Below, one piece after another: positions 45,053 to 56,189 of a DNA stretch of 64,000 bases; the first letter of the stretch is position 1, and every line of letters begins with the position of its first letter. The DNA is from Meconema thalassinum. Taxonomy: Eukaryota > Arthropoda > Insecta > Orthoptera > Tettigoniidae. Made by a program: the position numbers and the translations under genes. The notes beneath the pieces were generated by a model. It was not told where the DNA came from, searched no databases, and was given only the letters and a program-made list of their open reading frames with translations. Location: assembly GCA_946902985.2 (NCBI GenBank), contig OX336389.2, positions 278,735,527 through 278,799,526 on the forward strand, given 5' to 3'.

Positions 45053-46749
45053 GATAGTGACAAGTATATGTTGAAATTTAAGTCCTTATCAAGAGAGCTC
45101 GTCTTGAAAAAGAGGGCTGCTCATGACAATTATATGCAAGATTTACTTGGTTCGGGAGGCGATGGGTGGAAAAAAATTACAGTTATGTTAGGAGAAGAAA
45201 GGGAAATTCAAATAATTTGTCGATGATAATGTCCGGTGACGGTAAATTAATTACTGAGAAGCAAGCCATTGCTAATGAATTAAATGTCTTTTATGGTAGT
45301 GTGTTCAATAAATCCAATAGCTGTGTGTTGGACCTTAACGGTGAATCAGGGGCTCCACTTCTCCAAATAAACCAGTCAGCAATTGTGAAGCTAATACAAA
45401 AATTACGTTACAATATATCGAAGGGTCCTGATAATATTGTTAGTGAAGTACTTAAACTAGGAGGTAGGGCCATGGCACGATACTTAGAGGTGATTTTAAT
45501 GTGTCCATACACAATGCGCAAATCCCGGATGACTGGAAAGGAGCTACGGTAGTCCCAATATTTAAGAGAGGGAGCAGACTTGAATTGAGCAACTACAGGC
45601 CGGTTAGTCTTACGTCCATCGTTTGTAAACAGATGGAGCATCTCATTTGCGACTACTTGAGGGAACAGTGGGAATCATTATCATGGTTTAATGATAGGCA
45701 ACATGGATTTCGGAAAGGTTACTCATGCGAGAGTCAGATGCTATCACTTTCTCAAGATATTAGCGAATCGTTAGACGATGGAGTTTCAGTCGCCGCCGTA
45801 GTTATAGATTTTGCGAAGGCATTTGATGTCGTGCCGCATGACATGCTACTCCATAAATTAGCTTCGACGAAGATTGATAGAAGAGTAATTTTATGGATCC
45901 AAGAATTGTTGACGGGTCGTTCCCAGAAAGTGAAAGTTGAAGGCCGATTCTCGGATGAAATTACCGTAACTTCGGGTATCCCTCAGGGCAGCGTAATCGG
46001 AACGGTGTTATTTTTGGCGTTTGTAAATGACTTACCAAATGGGATTCACAGTGACTGTCGATTGTTTGCGGATGATTGTGTAATATATCGAAAGATACAT
46101 GACTCACAAGACAATGCAGTACTTCAAGATGACCTGAACCTGGTCTATAAGTGGGCGATTGAAAATAAAATGAAAATGTAGTCTAATAAAAATAGGGAAA
46201 GTGCGAAGGTAAGATTTTCAATATAACATTGGCTCGGAAATACTTGTAGAAGAAGATTCTTGCAAATATTTGGGCGTTCACGTAAGAAATGATATGAAAT
46301 GGAGTAGTCATATAGGATATGTAGTTTCTAAAGCTTACAAATCCCTGCACTTTGTAATGAGGTTATTAAAAGGAAGTAGTACCTCTGCTAAAAAATTAGG
46401 ATATTTGTCACTTGTAAGACCTATTCTGGAATACGCCTCAGCGGTTTGGGATCCATATCAAGTAGGGCTCATAAATGAGTTGGAAATGGTACAAAGAAAG
46501 GCCGCTAGATTTGTGCTCAGTGACTTTAATCCCAGGAGCAGTGTGAGCCGTATGTTAAAGAAACTTGGGTAGGAATCACTTGAGGCTAGGAGGATGAAAT
46601 CTAGACTCTGCGCTATGTACAACGCGTATACAAATCAACCAGCATGAGGTGAGCTTAGCAAACGTATGGAAAAGCCTACTTACATGGGTAGGAGCGATCA
46701 CCCTTTCAAAGTTAAGGGCCGACTACAGCGAACAAATTATGGTAAATAT

Positions 46750-47436
46750 TGTTACGGCTGTGAGTTTGTGTCATCACTCGCCGCATGAGTCACAACTGCC
46801 CCAGGGCTGGGCTGTGGCCTGCCTCCTGTATTGCGCGCGCCTTATGCAACAGGGCTACTACAGACAAAGGGATAGTCCAGAATATTCGTGACTGGACCAG
46901 CGATGGAAACCTCGAGAAGCCGTGAACCCTGGATGGATCTAGAAGCGTTTATTGAGTCACCGGCCTGCTATATAAGTGCGACCTGTCAAGCACGGGTTGT
47001 TGTTGTGTTTTACGAGCTAGTGCGAGCGATTATCTTATGGGACAGAAGTGTGGTGACGAAGTGCTGTGCGAGTTACGAAATCCAGTGACATTGTTTCTCC
47101 AGCTTGTGGACAGCGAAATAGCCTGCAGCAAGTGATCGTAAGTAATTGTGGTCGGTGAACATAAAGGAGAGGAGCAGGTAGTTTCTGTCAAGGCCACCGT
47201 ACTCATTAGGACGGATTAACTTCTGTGATCTGTTGACAAGTGGAAGGGCCAAGAGCGCTCAAGGAAGAGACTTGAGGAAACTGGAGTAAGGCTCCTAATT
47301 GCTTGTATTTGCTGATTAGTGTAATTTTCTGGCCGCAATAAAGTTAATTATTTCTTTAAGCAGTAATTGGTGTTGTGCTTTGTACCCCCACCGTAATCCA
47401 GTCAACAAAAGTGCCACTATGGGGTGGCACGTAACA
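46750..47436 (+). mobile_element. solo LTR nested in LINE-D
   Basis: It starts TGTTACG and ends CGTAACA (perfect 7-bp inverted ends, TG...CA) with a 4-bp target duplication ATAT at 46746-46749 and 47437-47440. It contains a TATA-like CTATATAAG near 46969 and a polyadenylation signal AATAAA at about 47337, in the order expected of a plus-strand LTR. The 4-bp duplication fits Gypsy-type integration. It is unlike the 2.9-kb LTRs at 11-24 kb. Removing it restores continuity of the LINE ORF2 end. Confidence 0.85.
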
Positions 47437-47737
47437 ATATTCTTTCGTAAACGGTGCCATTGATAATTGGAACTCTCTACCTGCCGCAGTCTTAGAGCTT
47501 TTCCCAAACATATAGGTGTGTTTAAGAAAAGACTACTTGTGTAAATACTCCAGTTTAATTGTTAGTGAATTGTTATGTACAATTATTTATTTGTTATGTA
47601 TATCTAATTTGCCACCGGGGGACACACCCCCAATTGCAAATAAACGAATGAATGAATGAATGAATGAATGAATGAATGAATTACAATATTGAATCTAGCC
47701 ACCCCGTCTCACAGATAAAGCCAACACCTGGCTTCTA

Positions 47738-48145
47738 GATGACCGCAAGACAACTCGGTTTATATACGGCAGGCAGAAAAAAAACGGTTTCCTGGAAGAC
47801 AACTCGGTTTCCATTCAGCAGGAAGTCTACTCGGTTTCCAGACAACAGCAAGGGAACTCGGTTTTCATGCAGCAGGAAGACAACTCGGTTTCCATACAGC
47901 AGGAAGTCAACGTGGTTTCCAGACAACTGCGTAGGAACTCGGTTTAGATACATCAGGAAGACAACTCGCTTTCTAGACAACATCAAGAGAACTCGGTTTC
48001 CATGCATCAGGAAGACAACTCGCTTTCTAGACAACATCAAGAGAACTCGGTTTCCATGCATCAGGAAGACAACTCGGTTTCCACACAACTGCAAGGGAAC
48101 TCGGTTTCCATACAGGAGTAGGCAACTTGGTTTCCAGAGAACCGC
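47738..48145 (+). repeat. minisatellite, 27-bp unit in 54-bp pairs
   Basis: Units such as CAGGAAGACAACTCGGTTTCC alternate with ones like CAACATCAAGAGAACTCGG, giving a 54-bp higher-order period. Both strands are open (154 and 143 codons) because the period is a multiple of three and the unit lacks stops. There is no evidence of expression. Confidence 0.9.
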
Positions 48146-48199
48146 AAGACACCTGCTCACTGACAACTGCAGGACGCTACAATACTCCTTATTTAACGA

Positions 48200-49346
48200 C
48201 TAATAATATACAGTATTAATTTTCAAAATTAACAACTCCTGGCGCTGAAAGTAGCCATCTTGAGCGTCGATTCTACTCGTTTTTTTCTCTTCATATTCAT
48301 TTCTGGACAATGATGGCTGTTGTTTGAAATTTTGATGGCATGTTTTACCGTACTTTCATCGTATGAAATAATCAAGTACGCTTATAAAATTACATATTGG
48401 CCTTGTGTGTGCGTTTCTTTATATATTGCAATTGACTAGACCGATTTCAATAAAAAGTGGTAAGCACTTACTACTATCTCAGTCAACATCGGCTCTCCTT
48501 TTCAAAATTCAATGTGTTTCACCAATCCGACATAGTGGCCGCGCGAATTATTTCACCGGTTCTTTATATCTCCGAAATTTACAAAAAAGATCCTGAAAAT
48601 TTGAACTATGCCGGAAGACTATAAGGTAAGGTAACACATGAGACCTTCAAAAACATGGGTAGCTGGAAACCAACATTGCAGCCACGGAAAATTCATATAC
48701 ATAAATGGACCTTTTTGGTGATATAATCATCCCAGCACTGCAAAACTTGGCATAGTCAATTTTTGTTAGGAGCTTGCATATTGGCGTCTGATGTGTTGCA
48801 AATAGTTTGATAAATGCAAGATGGCGGCTGTGTGAATTTATTTATCTTTTCTCTCGTGTCTTTGACAAGCGATCGATGTGAACCTTCTCAAAATAAACAA
48901 ATACTACAAGTATTTCTCTTCTGACACATGAATCTATGTCCTATATTTGAAACAATCCAACATGGTGGCCCCTTGAAATATTTAACCGGTTCTCAATATT
49001 TCCGTAACTAATAAGAGATAGCATTTAAACTGAAATTGAGGATAGTGATAGAGGGCTAGTAAGTAAATGCATGTAGGTTAAGTGACGTTCAAAGTCTGAT
49101 TAACACAATAACAACATGGTGGCCACGCGAATTTCAAATATTTCAAGTAATTTTCTGCCGACCTAATCATCCGAGCGCCTTGAAGCTCGCCACAGTAAAT
49201 CGTTACATAAATCTCAATAAATCTGCATCTATTGTTCAATTGTTATCCGAACATCAAGATGGCAATAATGCGGGGATAAAGTAAATATTTTTTCGTATCC
49301 TATTGAAGCGATCGAAGTGTTGCTTCGTATAATGAACCACCTTATA
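48200..49346. other. diverged internal repeats, no gene recognised
   Basis: Two related segments lie about 430 bp apart: around 48720-48900 and 49155-49325, both with ATAATCATCC, AAGATGGC and AAGCGATCGA. A motif like ACATGGTGGCC recurs at about 48960 and 49115 (and CATAGTGGCC at 48529). This suggests an old repeat built of tandem units. No protein was recognised. Confidence 0.45.
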
Positions 49347-50340
49347 TCTACTTAGTATAAAACAAAGTCCCCGATTCTTGGATGTTACTGGTAAATTCGA
49401 GAACCACTGGATGGATTTTGATGCGGTTTTCACCATTCTGTAAAGGATATCTCGAGGATGACTTCTGTAGAAAATAATTTATTTATGATCAAAGGAAGCC
49501 AAGCAGTAACGATTTAAGTGGAAAAGTCGAAAATAAAACCTGGCGTCCGAGCGCTTTGTAAGCTTACTCTGGGCAAACCGTTAAAAATATCTAAATACTA
49601 AGAGTGTAAGAATTGTTCAACATGAAAAGTTCTACAAAAAAGTCCCGGAGAGCAAATGACTATCTTCAATACATCGCCCACTATAAGTGTTTTTACGTTT
49701 TAATTTCTTCCAACCATGTCCATTCAACTACATGTTGTTGTTTTTTTAGTTTTTTTTAGCGTATGGCTCTTAGTGCTGGGAGTGTTCGAGGACATGTTAG
49801 GCTCGCCAGAGTTTTGTAGCTGCTTCTATACGGACACCCATTGGGTGAGCTACAAGTACCGTCGCGTGTGGAGTGTTGTCTGGGAAGGAAAGTGTTAATG
49901 TAAGGACGAAGAATTGGAAGGTAGCGGCTGTGGCCTATAGTTAGGGACCAACCCCGGCATATCCATGGAAGGAAGATGGGAAACCACAGAAAACCATCTT
50001 GAAGGTTGCCGGCGGGGGGATTCGAACCTCCCTGCCCCCCAGATGTGAGCAACTGCCTACAGCCACACCGTAACGACCACGGCTAACTCACCCGGTATTC
50101 AACTGCTGAGGGGACAGTTTACCAGCTAGCTAAGAGCGAGTCTATCATCCCTGTTACAGCCTAGCTAGCGGGTGATCTTATTGCCGCAGATACAGCCAGC
50201 AGCAAACCGTTGAGTCGTGTTGAGTTAAGACTTGTGAGAAGGGTGGTTGTGATTGGAGTTTCCCTGGAAGTGCAGCTCGGATTTTCTTAATTTCGCCTGT
50301 GAAACACAGTCAAGTTAAGATTGGACGGAAGGGGGATTAT
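49347..50340 (+). mobile_element. non-autonomous Helitron, 3'-truncated, carrying a SINE
   Basis: It begins TCTACTTAGTATAAAAC after A and follows the same internal sequence as 50372-51229 up to GGAAGGGGGATT, where it breaks off 32 bp before the next copy begins. A SINE-6 is inserted at 49730-50096. Confidence 0.82.
49730..50096 (-). mobile_element. SINE-6 copy nested in a Helitron
   Basis: Target duplication ATTCAACT at 49722-49729 and 50097-50104; removing it aligns the flanks with the uninterrupted Helitron copy near 50740. The minus strand holds the SINE-6 order: CCGGGTGAGTTAGCCGTGG, B-box GGTTCGAATCC, central block, tail. Confidence 0.9.
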
Positions 50341-50371
50341 ATCGTATTAAATTATACTGATTGGCGTATAA

Positions 50372-51229
50372 TCTCTACTTAGTATAAAACAAAGTCCCCC
50401 ATTCTTGGATGTCACGGGTAATCTCGAGAACCACTGAATGGTTTTTGATGCGGTTTTCACCATTCAGTAAAGGATATCTCGAGGAAGGATTCTGTAGAAA
50501 ATAATTTATTTATGACCAAAGGAAGTCAAGCTCTAACGATTTCAGTGAAAAGGTCGAAAAAAAACTGACGTCCGTGCGCTTTTTAAGCTTACGCTGGGCA
50601 AACCGTTAAAAATATCTATATACTATGAATGTAAGAATTGTTCAGAATGAAAAGTTCTACAAAAAAGCCCAGGAGAGCATATCTCTATCTTCAATACATC
50701 GCCTACTATAAGTGTTTTTACGTTTTCATTTCTTCCAACAATCTCCATTGAGTTACTGAGGCGACAATTTACGAGCTAGCTAGGGGAGAGTCTATCACCC
50801 CATTTACAGCTTAGCTAGCGGACGAGCTTATTGTCCCAGATACAGCCAGAAGCAAACTGTCGAGTCGTGTTGCGTTAAAAACTTTAGAGAAGAATGGTTG
50901 TGGTTGGAGTTTCCCTGGAAGTACAACTTGGCTTTTCTTCATTTCGCCTGTGAACTTTTCGTTCCGCAAAATTCACAGTCAAGTTAAGATTGGACGGAAG
51001 GGGGATTTGTGTTTCATGCACCTCGCCATTCTTAAATTACGTCTGACAAGAATTTGTTGCACATGCATCTCTATGATAATATAATTAATAGTCCAGTCAG
51101 TGATTTTAACCCATCATGCCGAGACGTAAAACGGATATTGGTCGTCGTTCATTGGCATTGTAAAAAAAAAGCGCTTATCACGTAATGTATTCATAACTGT
51201 TCCCGAGCGAAGCCGGGTCAGGTTGCTAG
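50372..51229 (+). mobile_element. non-autonomous Helitron, both ends present
   Basis: It starts TCTCTACTTAGTATAAAAC after A, and ends with the hairpin CCCGAGCGAAGCCGGG followed by GTTGCTAG before T. 858 bp, no Rep/helicase. It sits in direct orientation behind a truncated copy. Confidence 0.9.
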
Positions 51230-51575
51230 TTAATCATAATCTACAAGCACTGAATTCGCTTGCTTATTTATTTAAATTATAGAAGCCTTGCTTGTTTGCT
51301 TATGACTTTCCTAAAAATGAACTCATATTGCTTGTTAAAGAATGACGTCATCTTGATGGGTAATTCGTCAAATTTTCCAAAAATCTTTTCTTGTGAAGAT
51401 GGGTGGGTCACGTGATGGTTCGTTTGATGGTGTAATGCTGTAATGATGCTGTAATTTTTGAATTTTGTAAATAATTTTTCTTCGGACTAAGGATAATTTT
51501 CTTGCTTGAAGATAGATCGATCATGTGACTGCTCGTTGGATTTGGGGTGATGAGGGGTGTGTGTCAGTTATATTT

Positions 51576-52361
51576 TTAATTTTTCATGATGTTCTTTAGG
51601 CTTTTCCCCAAAAATAACCCTTGTATATATTGTAGCTGTTTGCATATTAAGTAGACCATGATGCCTCCTCCTCCAGCCTGGACCCATCCGGCGATTGTTG
51701 CAGGTCTTTTGCGTTCAGACGTTTCAAGCCGTATACACCAACGGCCATCTGTCCGATGGGGCATAGAACGTGATTCATCGGAAAAGGCCACCTGTCGCCA
51801 CTCAGTGGACGTCCAAGTGTGGTATTGGCGTGCAAATTCCAGCCTTCGTCGCCGATGAACAGCAGTCAGCATGGGTGCATGGACCGGGCGCGTGCTGCGG
51901 AGGCCCATACGCAGTAACTTTCGCTGATCGGTCGTTGAGGAGATACGGTTGGTAGCCCCGTGATTCATCTGGGTGGTCAGTTGCTCTACAGTTGCACGTC
52001 TATTCGCCCGTACACATCTCCGCAGCCATCGTTCACCCCTCTAATCTATGTCCCGTGGTGCAGCACATTTGCCTCGGCGCCGGTTTTGAATAGCGCCATT
52101 TTGCCACGCACGGTACACTTCAACCACTGCAGCACGCGAACAGTTTACAAACGTAGCCGTTTCGGAAATGCTTCCATCCTTGGCCCGAAAGCCGGTGATC
52201 ATGCCCTGTTGGATGTCAGATAAATCGCTCCGTGTCCACATTGCGACAGCGACTGCACTGCTTTCCGCTTCCATTCGACATGCTCCACTGATAGTGCTGT
52301 CACCTGCCGTCAGTGCGAACAAGGCGGTGGTCATATTAATGTGACTGGGCAGTGTATTCAA
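51576..52361 (-). pseudogene. Tc1-like transposase pseudogene, C-terminally truncated
   Basis: On the minus strand the first frame (52361-52041) has the N-terminal helix-turn-helix region DLSDIQQGMITGFRAKDGSI and SETATFVNCSRAAVVEVYR. The second (51968-51576) continues with GLRSTRPVHAPMLTAVHR, WRQVAFSDESRS (first catalytic Asp) and VQAGGGGIMV. The similarity stops there, so the second Asp and the Glu are missing. A frameshift lies between the two frames (about 52040-51970). Confidence 0.85.
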
Positions 52362-52588
52362 ACACGAGAGCGAATATGTCTTCGTGGGAGCTCTTGTATC
52401 TTATGTTCATAAATCTAGTAGCATACAATAGCATTAGGGATAATTTTGGAGAGTACCAAAACAACCTACAGTATATATCAAGGGTTGACACAACGAGGTT
52501 CGTGAGCCACATGCGGCTCTCGAGTCAATCTCGTGTGGCTACTTGAAACCAAGCTGAGAGTAAAAATAATAAAAATAAATAAAAAGTA

Positions 52589-54018
52589 TAAGGGCCATTT
52601 TAAAAGAAACGAGCTGGAGGCTATAAAATTAAAACCTCTATCGTCCATTCAAAAGTATTGCCCAGCACTGTTGAGCCACTTGTCCCACTGCGACGCAAGT
52701 CGGTGAATGGCAGTCTCGTAAAATTCCTGGGGCTGCGCTGGGAGTCAGCTCCGAGCGTACTGTATGGCGTCGTCGTCCGACGTGAATCGTTTGACTCTTG
52801 GATCCTTCTTCAGTTCACCAAAAATGGCATAATCGCAGGGAGACAGGTGCGGACTGTATGGAGGATCACTGAGGACCTAACATTGGAATGTCTGCAAGAA
52901 CTCCTTGACTGCGTTGGCTGTATGGGGGTCTTGCATTGTCATGGAGCAGAATGATCCCGCGAGCGAGCTGTCCTGGTCGATTCGATTTGATCGCTGTGCG
53001 AAGGGAGGTCAAGGTTTGCGAGTATCGCTGCGCATTCACCGTTGTCCCATGCTGCAGGAAGTCCATAAGAAGGGAGCTCTTTTGGTCAAAGAAGAAGCTG
53101 AGTATAACCTTTCCCGTACTCGTGCGGACGACCTTGGAATTCTTGGGTGGCGGCGAGCCTGTATGCTCCCATTGGCGACTTTGTCGTTTTGACTTTGGTT
53201 CAAAGTGAATGGCAGTCTCGTAAAATTACTGGCGCTGCGCTGGGAACCAGTGCCGAACGTACTGCTTGACGTCGTCGTCCGAGTTGAATCATTTGACTAT
53301 TAGAGCCTTCTTCAGTTCACCAAAAATGGCACAATCGCAGGAAGACAAATAACAACTGTTAAAGGCATTTGTGTACACAATCTACCCATCTGTGACGCCC
53401 ATGCCAGGAACGAATTCCCTTCCTTAGCATAGCGCAACAGATGTTCCAGAGAGAGTCCCATTCGTCATGATTTTGGGCGCACATTTTGCGAAATTGCAAT
53501 CGCTCCTCCGACCTCTACGGCAATGACTGATATCGTAACTCGCCGGTCTTGCCTATTGAGGGCATCCACCTGCTGAACAATGTCATCGGTAATGCGGTGT
53601 GGCGCTCCCGACCGTGCATCACCGGCCAACGATATCCGTCCTTCCCCGAATCGCTTGTGCCACGCCTTATCCCATGCTACGGACAAGCAGTGCTCTCTGT
53701 ACTCTTGTGCCACTCTTCGATGAATTTTCGTTCCCCGCGCTGCTTCCACTGTCAGCAAACGCACTACACCCCTTTGCGCTTCTATTTAAGCCTCCATGCC
53801 ACTGGTTTCTGCTCGACTGAATGCAGTCGACGGTCGACGCGTGTGCTTGCTCGCTCTGTCGTCATGTGGATGTGCGTGCGTGTCCCTCTAGCGGCGAGTT
53901 TGGTACCTCAGCGCTCACACAGGGACCGCACCATTGTCCCCAGGCCAGGGCATTACGATCCGTTTAGCGGTTTTCATTTGATAGCCTCCAGCTCGTTTCT
54001 CTTTGAATGGCCCTCATA
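52589..54018 (-). pseudogene. mariner transposon with broken transposase
   Basis: Inverted ends of about 40 bp, with AGGGCCATT and GAAACGAGCTGGAGGCTAT at the left and the reverse complement at the right (53970-54018), flanked by TA. The minus-strand transposase shows an N-terminal part (ARGTKIHRRVAQEYREHCLS, WHKRFGEGRISLAGDAR; 53764-53465) and a catalytic part (LARGIILLHDNARP; about 52960-52920). A roughly 150-bp segment of the 3' coding end (52702-52851) is present a second time at 53206-53353, between the two domains, at about 85 percent identity. Frame breaks make it non-functional. Confidence 0.82.
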
Positions 54019-54564
54019 TATGAAGTACAGCATATAAAAGGACTGAAACGAAGTGGCGTTTCGGCCATAGAATTTTGGAAGATAGTGACAGAAGAAAAAT
54101 GCCCAGAAACAAACTTATCTCCATATTTGGAACTACTGTGCGTGAGAATCCCTGTATTCAACGCTTAAGTTCATTAAATCGATCTAACTAACTGATGAAA
54201 ATTTAGGACTATGTGAACTCGTGTGTGAAATGCCAGATTTCAAACAACTAACAGCAAGGAATGAACACTCGAAATAGCACTTCTCAAAAGTAAGATCCTA
54301 TTATTCTTCTTGTGTAATTGGTCAATAATATTATGTGTAGACTAAAGTAAAAAAATAAACATTTATTCATTTTTTTTATAAAATAAAATAAAAGACGTGT
54401 CTTCATTTTGTAAACCATTAATTTCTTAACAATGTGGCTCGATTCGAAACGGCTTCATAAATTTGCGGTTCCCAAAGTTTTCACCCCTGGTATATACAGT
54501 AGGACTAGAATATATAGTGTTACTGGCATTCATTAGAGAGCCTCACTTCAATTTCATTGTTGTT
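54019..54564. other. no gene recognised
   Basis: About 550 bp of AT-rich sequence with no supported gene. Confidence 0.4.
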
Positions 54565-54795
54565 ATTTCATTTGAGGAGCTTGGACATCGTGGTCATTTA
54601 GCTCCGTGTACTTGGGTTAGTGTAGAAGTTTCCTGATAACCTGTGGTACTGTGGTGCCTTTGGCAGTGTGTATATTTGTATTTCAGGTGAAGATTGGGAG
54701 GGAGGCAGCCCTGGTCTTAAGTTAGAAACAATCCAGGCATTTGCTTGGAGTAGAAGTCGTAAAGCACGGAAAGCCACTTTCAGGATAGCTGACCT
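54565..54795 (-). mobile_element. SINE-3, head missing
   Basis: The plus strand shows GGACATCGTGGTCATTTAGC, CCGTGTACTTGGG and the central block reversed (GGCATTTGCTTGGAGTAGAA). The tRNA-like head is missing, so it is a 5'-truncated copy. Confidence 0.75.
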
Positions 54796-55033
54796 TCAAT
54801 CTCAATACATGGAGTATCTATGCAGAATGACGGACAATCACCTTTCAGTTTTGAAGGTTGGAAAGGACGATTGGTAGTGTCATTAAAGGTTGTTGTCGAT
54901 ATTTATAAGTGGAATTCCATAGGATATCTTTTCTTAAACATTTCCAATAGGCCTACACTTGCCGTTCCTAATGTACAGTATTACCTTGCCTAATTAACGT
55001 TGGCTAAAAATAAAATTTTGTATATGTATTTTC

Positions 55034-55985
55034 ACCAGACGATTTGAATGTGTTTTTAAATCGTATCGACTCCGTCTTGAGGAAAAAATACACGATGAAA
55101 ATCAATAATTGTAAAACAAAAGTAATGGAATGCAGCGGAAAGAAATCAGAAACCCCTGTTGACGTAAAATTGGCAGGTGAAAAGCTGAAGGAAGTAGGAG
55201 ACTTCTGTTACTCAGGAAGCAAAATAACCAGTGATGGACGAAGCAACGGTTGTCTCAGGCAGGGAAAGTATTTCTACAGAAAAGAAATCTGTTGACATCA
55301 AATATAGATTTTAGAAAGTCATTTTTGAAATCCATTTTCTGGAGCGTGGCACTCTATGGAAGTGAAACTTGGACTGTTGGCGCAAAAGAAATGAGAATAG
55401 AAGCATTTGAAACGTAATGTTACAGGAGAATGATGAAGATGAAATGATGATAATGAGCGTGTGGCCTCCGGAGAGGCCGAGTACAGGTCTTTCTAGTTGA
55501 CGCCCGTGGGCGACCTGCGCGTCGTAATGAAGTGAGGATGAAGACGTCACATACACCCAGTCCCGGAGCCACGGGAATTAACCCCAGGAGATTAAAATCC
55601 CTGATGGCTCGGCCGGGAATCGAACCCGGGGCACTTCGGGCCAAAACCTAGCGCGCTAACCATTTAGCCACGGAGCCGGACTAAGATGATGATGAAGAGT
55701 AACAAGTAAAGAGGTATTCAGACGTGTGGGCGAGTGGCGACTACTAATAAAGAGAGGAGATAGGTTGACTGAACACATACTAATAGGACACCTAGGAATA
55801 GCAAAGTTAGTGTTGGTAGGAAGGGATGAGGACAAGAGATGTAGGAGTAGACCAAGGTTAGAATAGGCTAAACGGATTGCCTCGGATGTAAGGTGTGGTA
55901 TCTGAGTAGAGATGCAACGATTGGCTCAGGACAGGGAGCATGAAGAGCTGCATCAAACCAGTCAGAGGACTAAAAGACTCAAACA
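55034..55985 (+). mobile_element. LINE-B copy, 5'-truncated, with SINE-8 inside
   Basis: It matches the minus-strand copy at 29385-31440: KINNCKTKVMECSGKKSETP and KLAGEKLKEVGDFCYSGSK (55110-55230), then GSETWTVGAKEMRIEAFET-like sequence, and a 3' end with CATCAAACCAGTCAGAGGAC and ACTCAAAC. About 30 codons of SDGRS region are altered and several stops are present. SINE-8 interrupts it at 55440. Confidence 0.85.
55440..55688 (-). mobile_element. SINE-8 copy nested in LINE-B
   Basis: Target duplication ATGATGAAGA at 55430-55439 and 55689-55698. The minus strand reads GGCTCCGTGGCTAAATGG (A-box) and CGGGTTCGATTCCCGGCC (B-box), as at 30447. It is antisense to its LINE, as in the other copy. Confidence 0.92.
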
Positions 55986-56189
55986 ACATTTTTTTTTTAA
56001 ATCACATTCAGCACACTATTAGGAGGCTGTCAATGCCAACAACTCCTAAGTGACCGTACCGTGTGCCTAGGGCTCTGCACAGTGTCGCTGTGACGCATGC
56101 AGTTTCCATGTCAGCACTCCGACCCGGCACGGTTCCGATTTCCGACTAGTGCTTATGACCCTGATTGACCGTGGCCCACGAAAGATACT

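Larger units (their letters stand above)
43694..47543 (+). pseudogene. LINE ORF2: endonuclease and reverse transcriptase, interrupted
   Basis: The frame of ORF1 continues after its TGA without another stop up to the SINE: an APE-type endonuclease with LQVNCQSLGNKLIEFW (43780), PDIVIATESWLYED, IIIAGDLNLPKVDW and GISDHSGVEL. After the SINE the frame resumes, then shifts near 45170 in a run of A, and again near 45520. Reverse transcriptase: PDDWKGATVVPIFKRGSRLE, VIDFAKAFDVVPHDML, SGIPQGSVIGTVLF and the catalytic LFADDCVIY (about 46060). Later YLGVHVRNDMKWSSHI and LVRPILEYASAVWDPY are typical of the CR1/Jockey C-terminus. A solo LTR splits the end (46750-47436); downstream, NWNSLPAAVLELFP closes the protein. 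Not functional. Confidence 0.88.
42280..47690 (+). mobile_element. LINE-D, CR1-like retrotransposon with a 2A-like motif
   Basis: A 5' region with a 54-bp imperfect tandem duplication (starting 42301 and 42355), an intact ORF1, a broken ORF2 (endonuclease and reverse transcriptase) and a 3' microsatellite tail (GAAT)n at 47649-47682. A SINE-1 (44718) and a solo LTR (46750) are nested inside. Assignment to the CR1/Jockey side rests on the esterase-bearing ORF1 and ORF2 motifs. The 5' boundary is estimated. Confidence 0.88.

Noticed and set aside
53549..54037. Plus-strand 162-residue protein
   Set aside because: Antisense to the mariner transposase and running into its terminal inverted repeat.
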